This document shows positions 1 through 10,419 of a DNA stretch of 64,000 nucleotides, one piece after another. The stretch is from the NCBI GenBank assembly GCA_934045075.1, contig OW203721.1, positions 18,954,714-19,018,713 of the forward strand, read 5' to 3'. The position numbers and the translations under genes are program-made. This stretch comes from Yponomeuta sedellus. Lineage: Eukaryota; Arthropoda; Insecta; Lepidoptera; Yponomeutidae. The notes under the pieces were generated by a model. The model ran no database searches. It saw only the letters and a program-made list of their open reading frames with translations, and was not told the DNA's origin. Positions within the stretch are counted from its first letter, which is position 1, and each line of letters starts with the position of its first letter.

Positions 1-414
1 TCACTTTTATTATACTAACAATTATAAAACATTGATAACAAACGAAGAATAAGAAAGAAAAACTAATTAAATTTCCAAATTAACGTGAAACAGCGTCACC
101 AACTAAGTCACGCGCTCAATTAACTCACATTGTCACATGTAATGAATAAGTTGATGGCTTAGGATACAAAATATCTAAGTAATATCCCTACCACCTACAA
201 CGGTGGTGGGTGTTTGACAACTTAACTAATACCAGCTGGATGTCAGCTGTCGATAATAATAAGAATAATAATAAATATTCATGGACATATTACACAGATC
301 TCGTTAGCCCTATACTAAGAACAACTAAATGACTTGTTTTATAGGTGCTGACTCGACGATAGATTTAATACAATAAATACATATATTACATACTAGAAAA
401 GTTCGTTTCCTAGT

Positions 415-497
415 TTGACCCGGCCGGGGATCGAACCCGAGACCTTCGGTTTCACAGTCACCGTGCCAAACCGCCGCGCCACAGAGGCCGTCACGAT
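415..497 (-). repeat. tRNA-derived SINE head
   Basis: Read on the minus strand, this stretch has a tRNA-like A-box region (TGGCGCGGCGGTTTGG) and a perfect B box (GGTTCGATCCC) at tRNA-like spacing, preceded by GGCCTCTG. No acceptor stem closes it, so it is most likely the RNA polymerase III promoter head of a SINE and not a working tRNA. It lies inside the left arm of the inverted-repeat region, where the right arm has no counterpart, which fits a later insertion. Confidence 0.6.
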
Positions 498-1937
498 AAT
501 TCGTCGTCGATAATTATTGTGGGCTATCTCTTGTTTTTTTTGTTTTTGGTATAGCCATTGGCTGGCACTATAAAAAGAAATAGACTGCTCATGCACAATG
601 TTAGATGTCCACACACAGCACTGATTGTAGGTACAGACCGACACAAACATAAAGAACAAGCGCGCATAACTCTATCTCTTTCTTACACGCAAAATGCGTG
701 AAAATGGGACGCGCAGTATCACCCGATGATCGTTAAGTTTGTGTCGGTTTGTACAATAGAGCAGGCTATGATATTTCAGTATGAGTGCGAGTGAGGCGGC
801 AAATTTCATACAATTAGATATTTGAAGATAATAAATAAATGTTACTTTAGAATAAGAGTTACGGTTGCGTATTGCCATAAGTCTAAAACTGCTACTATAA
901 AAAACACTAATAAATGCAACAAATACATATTTCTCCACTTTTCCGGAAATATTCCCGAAAAAAAAACTGGTATTACTGCTGTAGTATTGTGTCGGTCATG
1001 TACGAAGTACGATTAAGATACGTTACCATGCAATGAACGAACGGAAACGTTTCCCAGTGATAATCGGACATTCGGTCTATTCGCTCATTGCTCTCGCGGT
1101 CACGGATTGGCTGAATGAATAAATGAACCGGACCGGGTGACCGAATATGGCCGAGAGCGAACGAACGCTGCATGAGAGTGTGGTGATTGAACTGAACGGA
1201 GCGAAATAGTTTCGATCGGTCTCCCTTCAGCCGGTCGGTCTTTTCCGAACTTTAGAAGTAGGTCGTATATCGTTGCAATAAAGATTGTTTTTACTTGTTT
1301 CGTTTTTTGTTTCATTCATTGTGTCAATTCTGCTCGTTCGCGCGCTTATCCAAGTAGGTACTTTTGTAAAAGTAATACTGTGTAGTTTTCTTGATGTTAG
1401 TTTCTCTAACGAATATAACATAATATTTTCACTGTGTTATTATAGTGAATAATTGGTGAAGGAGATTTTTCTGTTTCGTGCGCTTTGGGACGCTTATTTC
1501 TGTGGTAGAGTAATCTTGTTCTGCGAGCTACTTTTGTTCTTTGTAAATAACAAAAGTAGCTTACGAAAATCTAGATGGTAATAATTATTTCATTGTACGT
1601 AGGAAAAAAAACTACTCGAACTAAAAATATTTTTTGATTGATTCTTATCATAGTACTTATAATATAATGGTGGCACGGCAACATTAAAAAATATTAATCA
1701 TAAATTAATGGTCCTGTAAAAATGAAGATATTAGAAAAAAAGCATATTTGATGGCTGAAAGGTCAAAACGTGAACGTTGAGATGGTTCTACTATGAGGTC
1801 CTAATAGTACTAATATACCGTACTAGTACATTGTCTCAAATGTAACAGTACGGAGCGATCTTTAAGATGTCCGAGCAGGCCCAATACTATACTGCTGTAT
1901 TTGACATCCCGATTTGTAATAAATAAAGATAGAATAT

Positions 1938-2145
1938 GCTTCACACACACTCTTTCAATGCAAGAAGGCATCCGTCTTTCTTTTACATCCGTGGTAAAAG
2001 ATCACTCACTGAAATCACGGAGTAAGATCCTACTAACCTGTGATCACATTTGATCCTCAGAATAATATTGTTCTCAGACTAGGTACCTCACGGATGTCAA
2101 AAAAAGACGGATGCCATCTCGCATTGAAAGGGTGTGAAGCACCCC
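1938..2145. repeat. Foldback MITE-like element
   Basis: The left arm at about 1938-1993 (TGCTTCACAC...CATCCGTCTTTC...ACATCCGTG) is repeated in reverse complement at about 2090-2145, with a central part of about 100 bp. The arms pair over roughly 50 bases with few mismatches. It holds no coding sequence. A related piece with the same TTTTTTTGACA-CCGTGAGGTACCTA core occurs near 10460-10495, so this is a dispersed family. Confidence 0.6.
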
Positions 2146-2275
2146 TAGTCCTACACTTTCGTGTGCATACACGAGCTAACTCACACAGATACACCACGTC
2201 GGCCACTCTGCCGCCATTACGCTCCGGACAGCAGTGCCAGTAAGTCTTGTTTGACACAAAAGAAAAATTTAAGAA

Positions 2276-2356
2276 ATGCCATCTTGTGTGGTACCGTGGT
2301 GTAAACACGTCTCGAAAAAATGCAATAAGTCTCATGGGAGCACCTACCATGCATAA
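2276..2356 (+). pseudogene. THAP-domain N-terminal remnant (copy 1)
   Basis: An ATG at 2276 opens a 26-codon frame that ends at a TAA. The peptide begins MPSCVVPWCKH and continues SKKCNKSHGSTYH, matching the start of a THAP zinc finger: Cys, short gap, Trp-Cys-Lys, Lys/Ser-rich stretch, then a T-Y-H before the missing FP. THAP domains are C2CH DNA-binding domains found in P-element-type transposases and in host proteins. The frame breaks just where an exon boundary or the FP motif is expected. It lies in the loop between the inverted repeats, so it is probably the rest of a transposase exon. No second half was found. Confidence 0.45.
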
Positions 2357-2950
2357 GTAATGTTTTAAGTTACTGATTCGTGATATTTTTCCTTATTAGG
2401 TTTTGTTTACTTTTCTTTATTTACTTACAAATTGAGATGTCAAATACCGCAGTGATACCAGTTTTTTTTCGGGAAAAATTCCCGAAAAGTGGAGAAATAT
2501 GTATTTGTTGCATTTATTAGTGTTTTATAGTAGTAGTTTTGAAGTTATGGAAATACGCAACCGTAACCCTTACAAAATAACATTATTATCTTTATTATCT
2601 TCAAATATCTAATTGTATTAAATTTGCCGCCTCATTTCTGTACAAGCCGTGCTGTGTGTGGACATCTAACAACGTTGTGCATGAGCCGTCTATTTCTTTT
2701 TATAGTGCCAATGGCTATACCACAAACATAAAAAAACAAGAGATAACCTACAATAATTATTGACAGCTGACATCCAGCTGATATTAGCTAAGTTGTCAAA
2801 CACCCGCCACCGTGGCAGGCGTCCGTCACTCGCTCAAGGTCACGCGTTATATACCTGCCGCTCGGCGTATCGTCCACGATACAACCGACAAAGGGCCGCT
2901 ACGCCCGCCTGAGCGCTCGCACCGCACGTTTCCCGCGTTTACTACTCGAA

Positions 2951-3048
2951 ATGCCGAAACCACGTAATTATTGTGCAGTGGATGGGTGTAAAAGTAAAAA
3001 AACAAATTAAGAATTATCATTTTTTTCACTACCGAGAGACGAAGAAAG
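2951..3048 (+). pseudogene. THAP-domain exon remnant with nonsense codon (copy 2)
   Basis: An ATG at 2951 starts MPKPRNYCAVDGCKSKK. After an in-frame TAA at 3008-3010 the same frame goes on as ELSFFSLPRDEE and runs into a splice donor-like AAAG|GTAAGT at 3048/3049. Cys-x4-Cys followed by a Lys-rich stretch and then a hydrophobic run ending in LPRDE is the usual first half of a THAP finger. The stop codon within it means this copy cannot make the domain. The sequence differs from the other THAP remnant at 2276, so two different THAP genes or transposons have contributed here. Confidence 0.55.
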
Positions 3049-3354
3049 GTAAGTGGTATTTAAAACCTTATATTTATTTCTTTAAACATTTAGGTAGGTA
3101 GGTACTATAAAAGTAAAATAAATACATAAAGGTAGGTAACTGCTTTTTTTCGTGGATTTGTTAACTTTGATTCTAAATAACCACATCCGTTCTAACATTA
3201 TTGAGCGTAAGTGTCTCTGTCTGTCACGTTTTCACGGCTGTACTGTGGCTATACCAAAAATTTTTATAAATGCACAACAATCATAGTCGTAAATTGTTGG
3301 AAAATGCCAAAAATAACAGTTTTATAATAGTTCGCTCCACGACTTTTAGCAGTT

Positions 3355-3441
3355 GCACGACAAAGATGGGTAGTTACCATCGATAAAATATTACTACTTT
3401 AGTAATATTTTATCGATGGTAGTTAACCATCTTTGTCGTGC
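3355..3441. repeat. Near-perfect 41-bp-arm palindrome
   Basis: The left arm at 3355-3395 (GCACGACAAAGATGG...) and the right arm at 3401-3441 are reverse complements with only one or two mismatches, and the loop is about 5 bases. The arms contain TACCATCGATAAAATATTACT. There is no coding potential. It could be a tiny MITE, the joined ends of two TIR elements, or a transcribed hairpin; the sequence alone does not decide. Confidence 0.75.
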
Positions 3442-4689
3442 GTGTATTTGTTTTTAATGTTAATTTAATTTAGTGCAACTAAATTGGATTTTTAGTGTTT
3501 CGTAGTAAACATTAGAAACAAAACATGTACAACAAACATGGATGTCAAATATTTACGTATTTCTCGAATTCAACCCAATATAATGTGGTCGACTCTGACC
3601 GCCACGCCCAATCCAAAAACTAAAATCAGTTTTGTCTGTCCCCTTTTTTTTAGATATTTGTCTAGGAATAGAGAGGGACAAATAGAACCCATTCCAATTT
3701 CAGGATTAATCGCCCACAATGACGAAAAATTAAGTTTGATACCTTAATGTTTGCTTTTGAGACGCCGCAATTGTTTTGAGGTAATAGGGAGGCCTGATCT
3801 AATAACAACTTAAACAAGGTCAGCTTGTCATTTTATATTAAATATTTTTGACAAATAAATAAATATGGTTATTTCACAACATTCGTTTTATTACAGTAAT
3901 AATCATCATAGGTACAACCCTAGCGCATTCGTGCGATGACGCGCTTGCACGTGAATCGCACGGTGGGCAACACAATCTCGACTCTTTGAGCGGGTACTTA
4001 TGGTATATTTCTGCTCGCTGTGAACAGTAGTTATTATTATTAATATTTTGTAGGCTATTATAGCGTAGGTATTTTCGCTTTAGTATGGGAGTGATGTATC
4101 TGTTACGTAGTAACTATTATCTAATCTGTGACCGTGGTGGGTGGCAGTGATATTACTTAAATATTTTGTATCCTAAACTTTCCACATATTCGTCACATGT
4201 GATAATGTGAGTAAATTGAGCGCGTGAGTTAGTTGGTGACGCTGTGTTACGTTAATTTGTAAATGTAATTAGTTTTTCTTTCTAATTCTTGTTTCTTATT
4301 CGTTTTTATCAATGTTTTCAAAATTGAAGAAAAAATAAGAGGCAGTTATAGGTATCTGCTACAAAAACACTAAATTTGTCGTTTCCAAAACTCCCAAATT
4401 TTTTTTATACAAAACTTCACTCCATATTAGCACCTTAAAATAAGTAAATATAGTTACACCCGATTTGATTCTATAGTTAACAAACTAAAAGAAAGTGCTA
4501 TCAATGTTAGCTAACATCTCAACTTTATGCAAATATGCATCCGAATATCCGATCTCTAGTCATAACCAATCCCTCAATCGAGGCCCCACCTCCTTCATAA
4601 AAGCCTTTTAAGTCACTCAGTAGTATGATAAAAGTGAAACCTTCACTAGATTAGGTAAGTTTACTTTATTTTTTGATAACATGATTTAA

Positions 4690-5052
4690 GGCGTTTCGGA
4701 GCGCTAATTAATGCGCCACCAATGGAAAAAATCATAACTTTTTTTATAGAACGTTTTTATCTAAAAGTGAACATAAGAAATCTTAACAACTGTGATAACT
4801 ATTTTTCAAACTTACAGTCTAGAACATATGATCAATAGATTAGAACTTTAATGGATTTCCGTTAAACCGGCTGTTTTTGGGGGAAAGTGATTGATGTCCT
4901 TGGTTGTTGATTCTATATGTTTCTGTATGTTTAAAAAATTGTTGTCACAGTTGTTAAGATTTTTCATGTTCACTTTTAAAACAAAACGTATTATAGCACA
5001 ACTTATGACTTTTTTCCATTGGTGGCGCTAGTTAGCATCCTGAAGCACCTTG
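4690..5052. repeat. Foldback element, about 360 bp
   Basis: The left arm at about 4690-4820 and the right arm at about 4915-5050 are reverse complements. Shared blocks include GCGCCACCAATGGAAAAAA, AAAAGTGAACAT and ATCTTAACAACTGTGA. About 90 unique bases separate the arms. This is a typical non-autonomous foldback element (MITE). It ends about 60 bp before the insertion site of LINE A. Confidence 0.7.
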
Positions 5053-5110
5053 ATTCTCTTGATTTGAAAAAGTGGGCAAAGTGATATTAGTCTGGCAACA
5101 CCGATGGCAC

Positions 5111-5122
5111 GCATACACAAAG
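5111..5122 (+). repeat. Target-site duplication of LINE A, left copy
   Basis: GCATACACAAAG, identical to 10408-10419, directly before the T-rich 5' end of the element. Confidence 0.9.
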
Positions 5123-5234
5123 GTTTTTTTTCCTTTTTTGGCGGGAAAGAGGAAGGGCGCCTTTTTTAAAACAAAATTTTAATAATTTCTGTTTTATTGG
5201 TAAATCCAAGTGATCCTTGGCCTGTTGAGGAAAA

Positions 5235-6407
5235 ATGGAGGCGGAAAGCGACGGTGATGACGACGAGATTATGTCGACACCGCGGACAAGCGGGAAAAAA
5301 AGAAAATTAAGGGTGCAGCAATCTTCATCCCCAGCCCCGGTCGATGAAGATAAGTATAAACCATTTATAAAACCGGAGTATAAAAGGTCATACCCTGACA
5401 ACAGTAATAAGGAGGAATTTCCGATTTACGTTGAAGGAATTAATGAAAAAATTGGAAACAAGAACCCCTTACACTTGTCGAAAATTTTCAAAAATGTGAA
5501 AGGTATCAAAGAAAAACGACGAATAAATGCCAGTAAAATTATGGTAGTATTCAAGCAGGCGGTAGCGGCGAATGACTTCTTAGGCCATAGTTGTCTTAAG
5601 GAACATAACATGCGTGCTTACATACCAGTATCATCGGTAGAAAGGATTGGGACCATACGATTTATCGCAAAGGAGACCAGTAATGTCGAATTGTACGAAA
5701 AACTGATGGCAGACTCGGAAATTGTAGGTGTCCGAAGGTTTACCAAAAAAGTAAATGGTGAAATTGTACCCCTCACCACTGTTAGTCTGACATTTGTAGG
5801 GACTTCCCTCCCCCAATTTGTATTTTTGGATAGCTGGAGGTACCGAGTGTATACCTATGTACCCCCTTTGATGCAATGCTTCAAATGTATGAGGTTTAGG
5901 CATAATGCAAAAATATGCAGGAACGAGCAGGTATGTTCAAAATGCTCAGGTGGACATTGCTACAAGGAATGTACATCTGACATTTTGAAATGTAGTAATT
6001 GTGGTGGAGATCATTTAGCTATCTCAAAGTTTTGCCCAATCAAACTTGAACAAATTAAACGGCATGAATCAAATTACATAAGCAGAATGTACTCCACAGT
6101 TCTCTCATCAAAAGATTTCCCTGCTCTACCCAAAATACAGGAAAAACCAGTGACATTTTCTTCCAAAACAAAATCTATGACTAAGACACAAACTAAGAAG
6201 ACTGAAAATATTCATGAATGCTCACATGAATCAACATCTAAAGCGACAGCTCAAGCTACACCGATCCCTACCATGTATGATCACCTTGTAAATGACGAGC
6301 TATTCTTACAGAAAATTATAAAAACCTTAGTTATGCTAGGAAATTCAAATAAAATTAACACAACTGCACACATTAAAGACATTTTAATGCAAAATCTTTC
6401 TAAATAA
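5235..6407 (+). CDS. LINE A ORF1: Gag-like nucleic-acid-binding protein
   Basis: This 390-residue open frame starts at the first ATG after a 112-bp leader. The C-terminal half has three zinc knuckles in a row at about residues 215-260: C-x2-C-x4-H-x4-C, C-x2-C-x3-H-x4-C and C-x2-C-x3-H-x6-C. Such proteins bind element RNA and help form the ribonucleoprotein. A basic N-terminal patch (KKRKLR) precedes a region that aligns well with LINE B ORF1 (KPxxKPxYxR, IGNKNP, RRFTxKVNGEIVP). The stop codon overlaps the ORF2 start as TAATG at 6405-6409, an arrangement that fits termination-reinitiation of translation. The frame has no breaks. Confidence 0.88.
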   Translation: MEAESDGDDDEIMSTPRTSGKKRKLRVQQSSSPAPVDEDKYKPFIKPEYKRSYPDNSNKEEFPIYVEGINEKIGNKNPLHLSKIFKNVKGIKEKRRINASKIMVVFKQAVAANDFLGHSCLKEHNMRAYIPVSSVERIGTIRFIAKETSNVELYEKLMADSEIVGVRRFTKKVNGEIVPLTTVSLTFVGTSLPQFVFLDSWRYRVYTYVPPLMQCFKCMRFRHNAKICRNEQVCSKCSGGHCYKECTSDILKCSNCGGDHLAISKFCPIKLEQIKRHESNYISRMYSTVLSSKDFPALPKIQEKPVTFSSKTKSMTKTQTKKTENIHECSHESTSKATAQATPIPTMYDHLVNDELFLQKIIKTLVMLGNSNKINTTAHIKDILMQNLSK

Positions 6408-9400
6408 TGGATATCTTAAAAATAATGCAACATAATATTCAGAGTGTCAATAATAAAAAGGCTTTACTTAAATCTTCATTGCTTAAAAATAACGTAGATG
6501 TGTGTCTTCTTAATGAAACATGGTTAAAAGATTCAACACCCTTTTTATCAATCCCTGGCTACAATTTTGTAGGAAAACAAGCTAAAAATGAACATGGTGG
6601 TGTAGGTATTTTAATTCGCAACTCAATTAAATATAAATGTTTAAAAACTAGTTTCTATCAAGATATTCAATGTATAGCAATATCATTATCAACCGTTAAC
6701 GGCCCTCTGTCTGTCCTCTGTGTATACTGCCCACCTAAAACAAAAAACACCAATAGTCTTATTAGGGTAAATAAACTGAGAAATATAATAAACCAATTAC
6801 CAAAACCTTGCATTGTATCTGGTGACTTTAATGCACATAATGTTGCCTTCGGATGTGACATTACAAATCCCAGAGGTAGGGAATTGTTAGACTTATTTGA
6901 TGAATGTGATTTATGCATATTGAACACTGGTGCGCCGACCACTGTCGGTAGACCTGGCTGTAATGCATCAGCTATAGATGTGACTTGTGTCAGCCCAGAC
7001 CTAGCTCCACTAGTGAGTGGCACGTAGGTGATGATGCTATGGGCAGCTATCACCTACAGACCTTTATTGACATTATTATAACCACTACAAACTATAAAGT
7101 AAATGATAATATTGAGAAATTTCTATTTAATAAAACAGACTGGGAAAGCTATGAAAATTTATCAGAGGTTCTATTTAATGATTTCAATTTTACTATAGAT
7201 GATTCATTAGAAAAATATGATGAGATGTGCAAAATATTAAGTACTTTAAGGAACAAGTGTGTACCTGTGTTTAAATGTCACGCTGGTAAAACCTGTAGTG
7301 CCCCGGCTCCGTGGTGGAGTGATGACTGTGCTGAGGCTGTAAATAATTCAAGAGATGCATTAGAAAAGTATAGGTGTAATATGACAATTGAAAATTATAT
7401 TGAGTACAAGAGAATAGATGCTAGGAAAAAACTTATTATTAAAGAAGCTAAAAACTCTAGTTGGAAAAATTTATGCTCATCTTTTAATAGATATACCCCA
7501 ATTTCTAAAGTGTGGAATTATATACGAAGATTTAAAAGAATAAACACAAATAGAAACACCTCTAAGAATGACGAGTGGATAGGTACTTTTATGGACAAAT
7601 TGGCACAGCCAGCAAATGATGTTGACAATATAGATTTAGAGAATATCTTTAATACAAATAGTAATGATGAATCAAATATTTTTTTACTAAAACCTTTTAC
7701 ACACGAGGAATTTGAAATAGCTCTAACTTTAAGGAAAAATACTACTCCAGGATTAGATAGTTTCCCTTACATCATGTTACAAAAGTTACATTTATCAGCT
7801 AAAAATATTTTACTGCAAATTCTGAACTCACTCTGGTCTCAACAATTGATTCCAGAGTCATGGAAAACTCAGTGTGTTATACCTATACTGAAACCAGAGA
7901 AACCTGATGATGATCCTAATTCATATAGACCTATCTCTTTAGCATCTTGTATAGGAAAGGTATGTGAACAAATGATAAAAATAAGATTAGACTACTTTGT
8001 TGAAAATGAGAATATAATTCCTTCATGTCAGTTTGGGTTTAGGAAGGGAAAAAGTGCAGTAGAAAGCTTTACTACATACCTGATAGATATGAAGAACTGT
8101 TTGCTATCCAAGTCAGCAGCAGTATGTGTGTTTCTTGATGTCCAGGGAGCATATGATAATGTGGATCTCCATCAAATGGCAAAGGTTCTCCACTCGTTGA
8201 AACTTCCTGGAAAATTAATTAAGTGGCTCTTTAATTTTTCCTTTGGTCGCACTCTATTTGTTAAATATAATAATATTTTACATGGCCCAAAAAATGCCTA
8301 TAAAGGCCTAATGCAAGGTGCCTCCTTGTCCCCAATATTATACAATTTATATACTTCTCAAATTCTTAAACATATAACTGAAGATGTTAAAATATTACAG
8401 TTTGCTGACGATATTTTAATATATTGTGTAGATAGTAATTTACAGATAGCTGAAAGAAAGATTAATTTGGCTTTGAATGAACTCAATAGTTATTATTCAA
8501 ACATTTTGAAACTAAATATTAACTCAAGTAAAAGCTCAGTCTTAGTATTTGGTAGCAATAGTTCTGTAAATATTAAGTACAATAATGCACTATTACCACA
8601 AACAGAGGAAAAATAGTTTCTAGGTGTAATCTTTGACACAAAATTAAAATTTGATAAGCATATAAATTACATTTGTAGAAATGCAATGAGGGGTATAAAT
8701 GTTATGAGATCATTAGCTGGTACCTTCTGGGGTTCAGATCCTAAAATTTTGAGTATGTTATACAAGAGCTTGGTTCGTAGCCATTTTGACTATAGTTCTC
8801 TTGTATATATGAACATCAGTCCTGTTTTATTAAAAAAAATTGATGTGATACAAAATATGGCACTAAGGATTATTAGTGGTGCAATGCGTACAACCCCTAT
8901 TAATTCTATGGAAGCAGAGACCTGTATACAACCTTTATGTATTAGGCGCATATTTGCTACGGAAAAATTTTGCTTAAAAGTGTTAGCAGTAAATAATGAA
9001 ATAGTAAGTAACAGAATTTGCTTACCTGAGGTTCTTCATTCTTCTCTACAGTCAACTTCTTATCTATCAGCTTCAGATCTTCTTAATAATCAATATCCAT
9101 TAATTACTCGCATTATGAGTTTTGTCACTGATTTGTCTGAAAATATGTACAAAAGTCAGTTATGGCCTGTATATGAATGTAAATATGAAGCATTAATAAG
9201 AAACTAAACGAAGATACTAGTTTTATTTTAGATGAGACTGATTTTAAAGAATATTGTTTCAAAAAAAGTAATTGCTTTTATTTGTACACAGATGGATCTA
9301 AGTCAATAAATTCTGTACAGTCTGGTTATTATGATCCTCAAAATAAGAAAACAAAATGTTTTAAATTAGATAGAAATTGTAGTATTTATACAGCAGAAGC

Positions 9401-10258
9401 TTATGCAATTTATCAAACTTTGCTCTACGTACAAAACTTAAATAATATTGATGGATATAGCGAAATTATAATTGTCTCTGATTCTAAAAGTGTGTTAATG
9501 TCTTTACAAAATTTTAATTTTAATTATAAAACTAATTATTTAGTGTATAAGATCAGAAACATTGTATGTAATCTCAATAAGCAAGTGACTTTCAAATGGG
9601 TACCATCTCATAGAGGGATCAAAGGTAATGAAGTAGTAGACAAAACAGTCAATTCTCAGCACGATGAGGACCACAGTGAAACATGCAAGATACCATTCAC
9701 GGATTTATTTATGTTTTTAAAAGAAAAGAAAAGACAACTATGGCATGAATATTACAAGGATATTTCAGAAACAAAAGGAAGATGGTATGCAGAGATACAA
9801 AAAGAATTACCTACTAAACCATGGTATCATAATCATAAGGATGCCAATGAGCGAAGATACATTACAATTATAAATCGCCTGAGATTTGGACACTGCCAAA
9901 CACCTGCCCATTTACATCGAATGAAGATAATAGACAATAGCAAATGTACTTACTGTGAAGCTGAAGATGCAGACATAATTCATATTATTCAATGTTGTCC
10001 CAAATTCAATATGCAGCGACTTACACTTGTGGAGTTGTGGCTGATTTGAGAGATTCTGAAGCAGAGGAGCGTGAGGAAACGGTCCAAACGGATAATTCAA
10101 ATACATCAAAGTTGACGTCAGTGTCTGCAGTGACAGTGACAGCTGATACCTGTCAACCTCGGAATGTTGTACCCCGCCGCGTTCAAGATATTTTATCAAA
10201 TCCAAAACTGTTTAAGTGTGTATTTCAGTTCATCACAAGTACCGTTGGACAAATTTAA
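6407..10258 (+). pseudogene. LINE A ORF2: endonuclease-RT-RNase H polyprotein, disrupted
   Basis: The product would cut target DNA and copy the RNA. In order, the sequence has an APE-type endonuclease (LNETWL, SGDFNAH, GSYH), reverse transcriptase (GLDSFPYIML, RPISL, FADD near 8400-8413), RNase H (YTDGSK at 9282, VPSHRGIKGNEVVD) and a C-terminal Cys/His motif near 9940-10000. Comparison with LINE B ORF2 shows four breaks: a frame change near 7000-7020, an in-frame TAG at 8614-8616, a frame change between about 9205 and 9280, and another near 10010-10045. The catalytic RT and RNase H motifs survive, which suggests fairly recent decay. Confidence 0.88.
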
Positions 10259-10407
10259 TGTTATTTTTTGTTTAGATTTAAGTTAATGTTATGTTTATTT
10301 TTATATTAATTACAGTAATAGTTTATTTCTATTGTACGTCTACAAATGTATCTGTTGAAATGCCAATGGACTTGCTTCCGGCGAATAAATGATATTAAAA
10401 AAAAAAA

Positions 10408-10419
10408 GCATACACAAAG
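10408..10419 (+). repeat. Target-site duplication of LINE A, right copy
   Basis: GCATACACAAAG directly after the poly-A tail of the element. The empty site would read across from 5110 into 10420. Confidence 0.9.

Larger units (their letters stand above)
1..5110. repeat. Decayed DNA-transposon region with long inverted repeats
   Basis: No intact gene is visible here. About 20-240 is repeated in reverse complement at about 4130-4320 (shared stretches include the GCGTCACCAACTAA and TTAGGATACAAAATAT cores). About 500-980 is repeated in reverse complement at about 2455-2760, and 199-262 at about 2770-2822. The right arm therefore seems to be split by a piece covering roughly 2825-4130. This reads as one large foldback or TIR element, possibly extending left of the window, with other pieces inserted. 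Two THAP-like exon remnants and several hairpins lie inside and are listed separately. Pairing was judged by eye, so the limits are approximate. Confidence 0.6.
5123..10407 (+). mobile_element. LINE A: full-length I-superfamily-like non-LTR retrotransposon, broken
   Basis: The element runs from a T-rich start (TTTTTTGGCGGG box, also present in LINE B) through ORF1 and ORF2 to a poly-A tract at about 10396-10407. It is flanked by a perfect 12-bp target-site duplication, GCATACACAAAG, at 5111-5122 and 10408-10419. This proves insertion by target-primed reverse transcription and fixes both ends (the run of A's leaves a base or two of doubt). Length is about 5.3 kb. ORF1 is open, but ORF2 carries three frame changes and one nonsense codon, so the copy cannot move on its own. 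Confidence 0.92.

Noticed and set aside
415..497. Possible functional tRNA gene
   Set aside because: There is a good B box but no matching acceptor stem or clear anticodon arm; it fits a SINE head better.
2057..2350. 97-codon minus-strand frame
   Set aside because: It runs through the foldback element and the antisense of a THAP remnant; there is no independent support.
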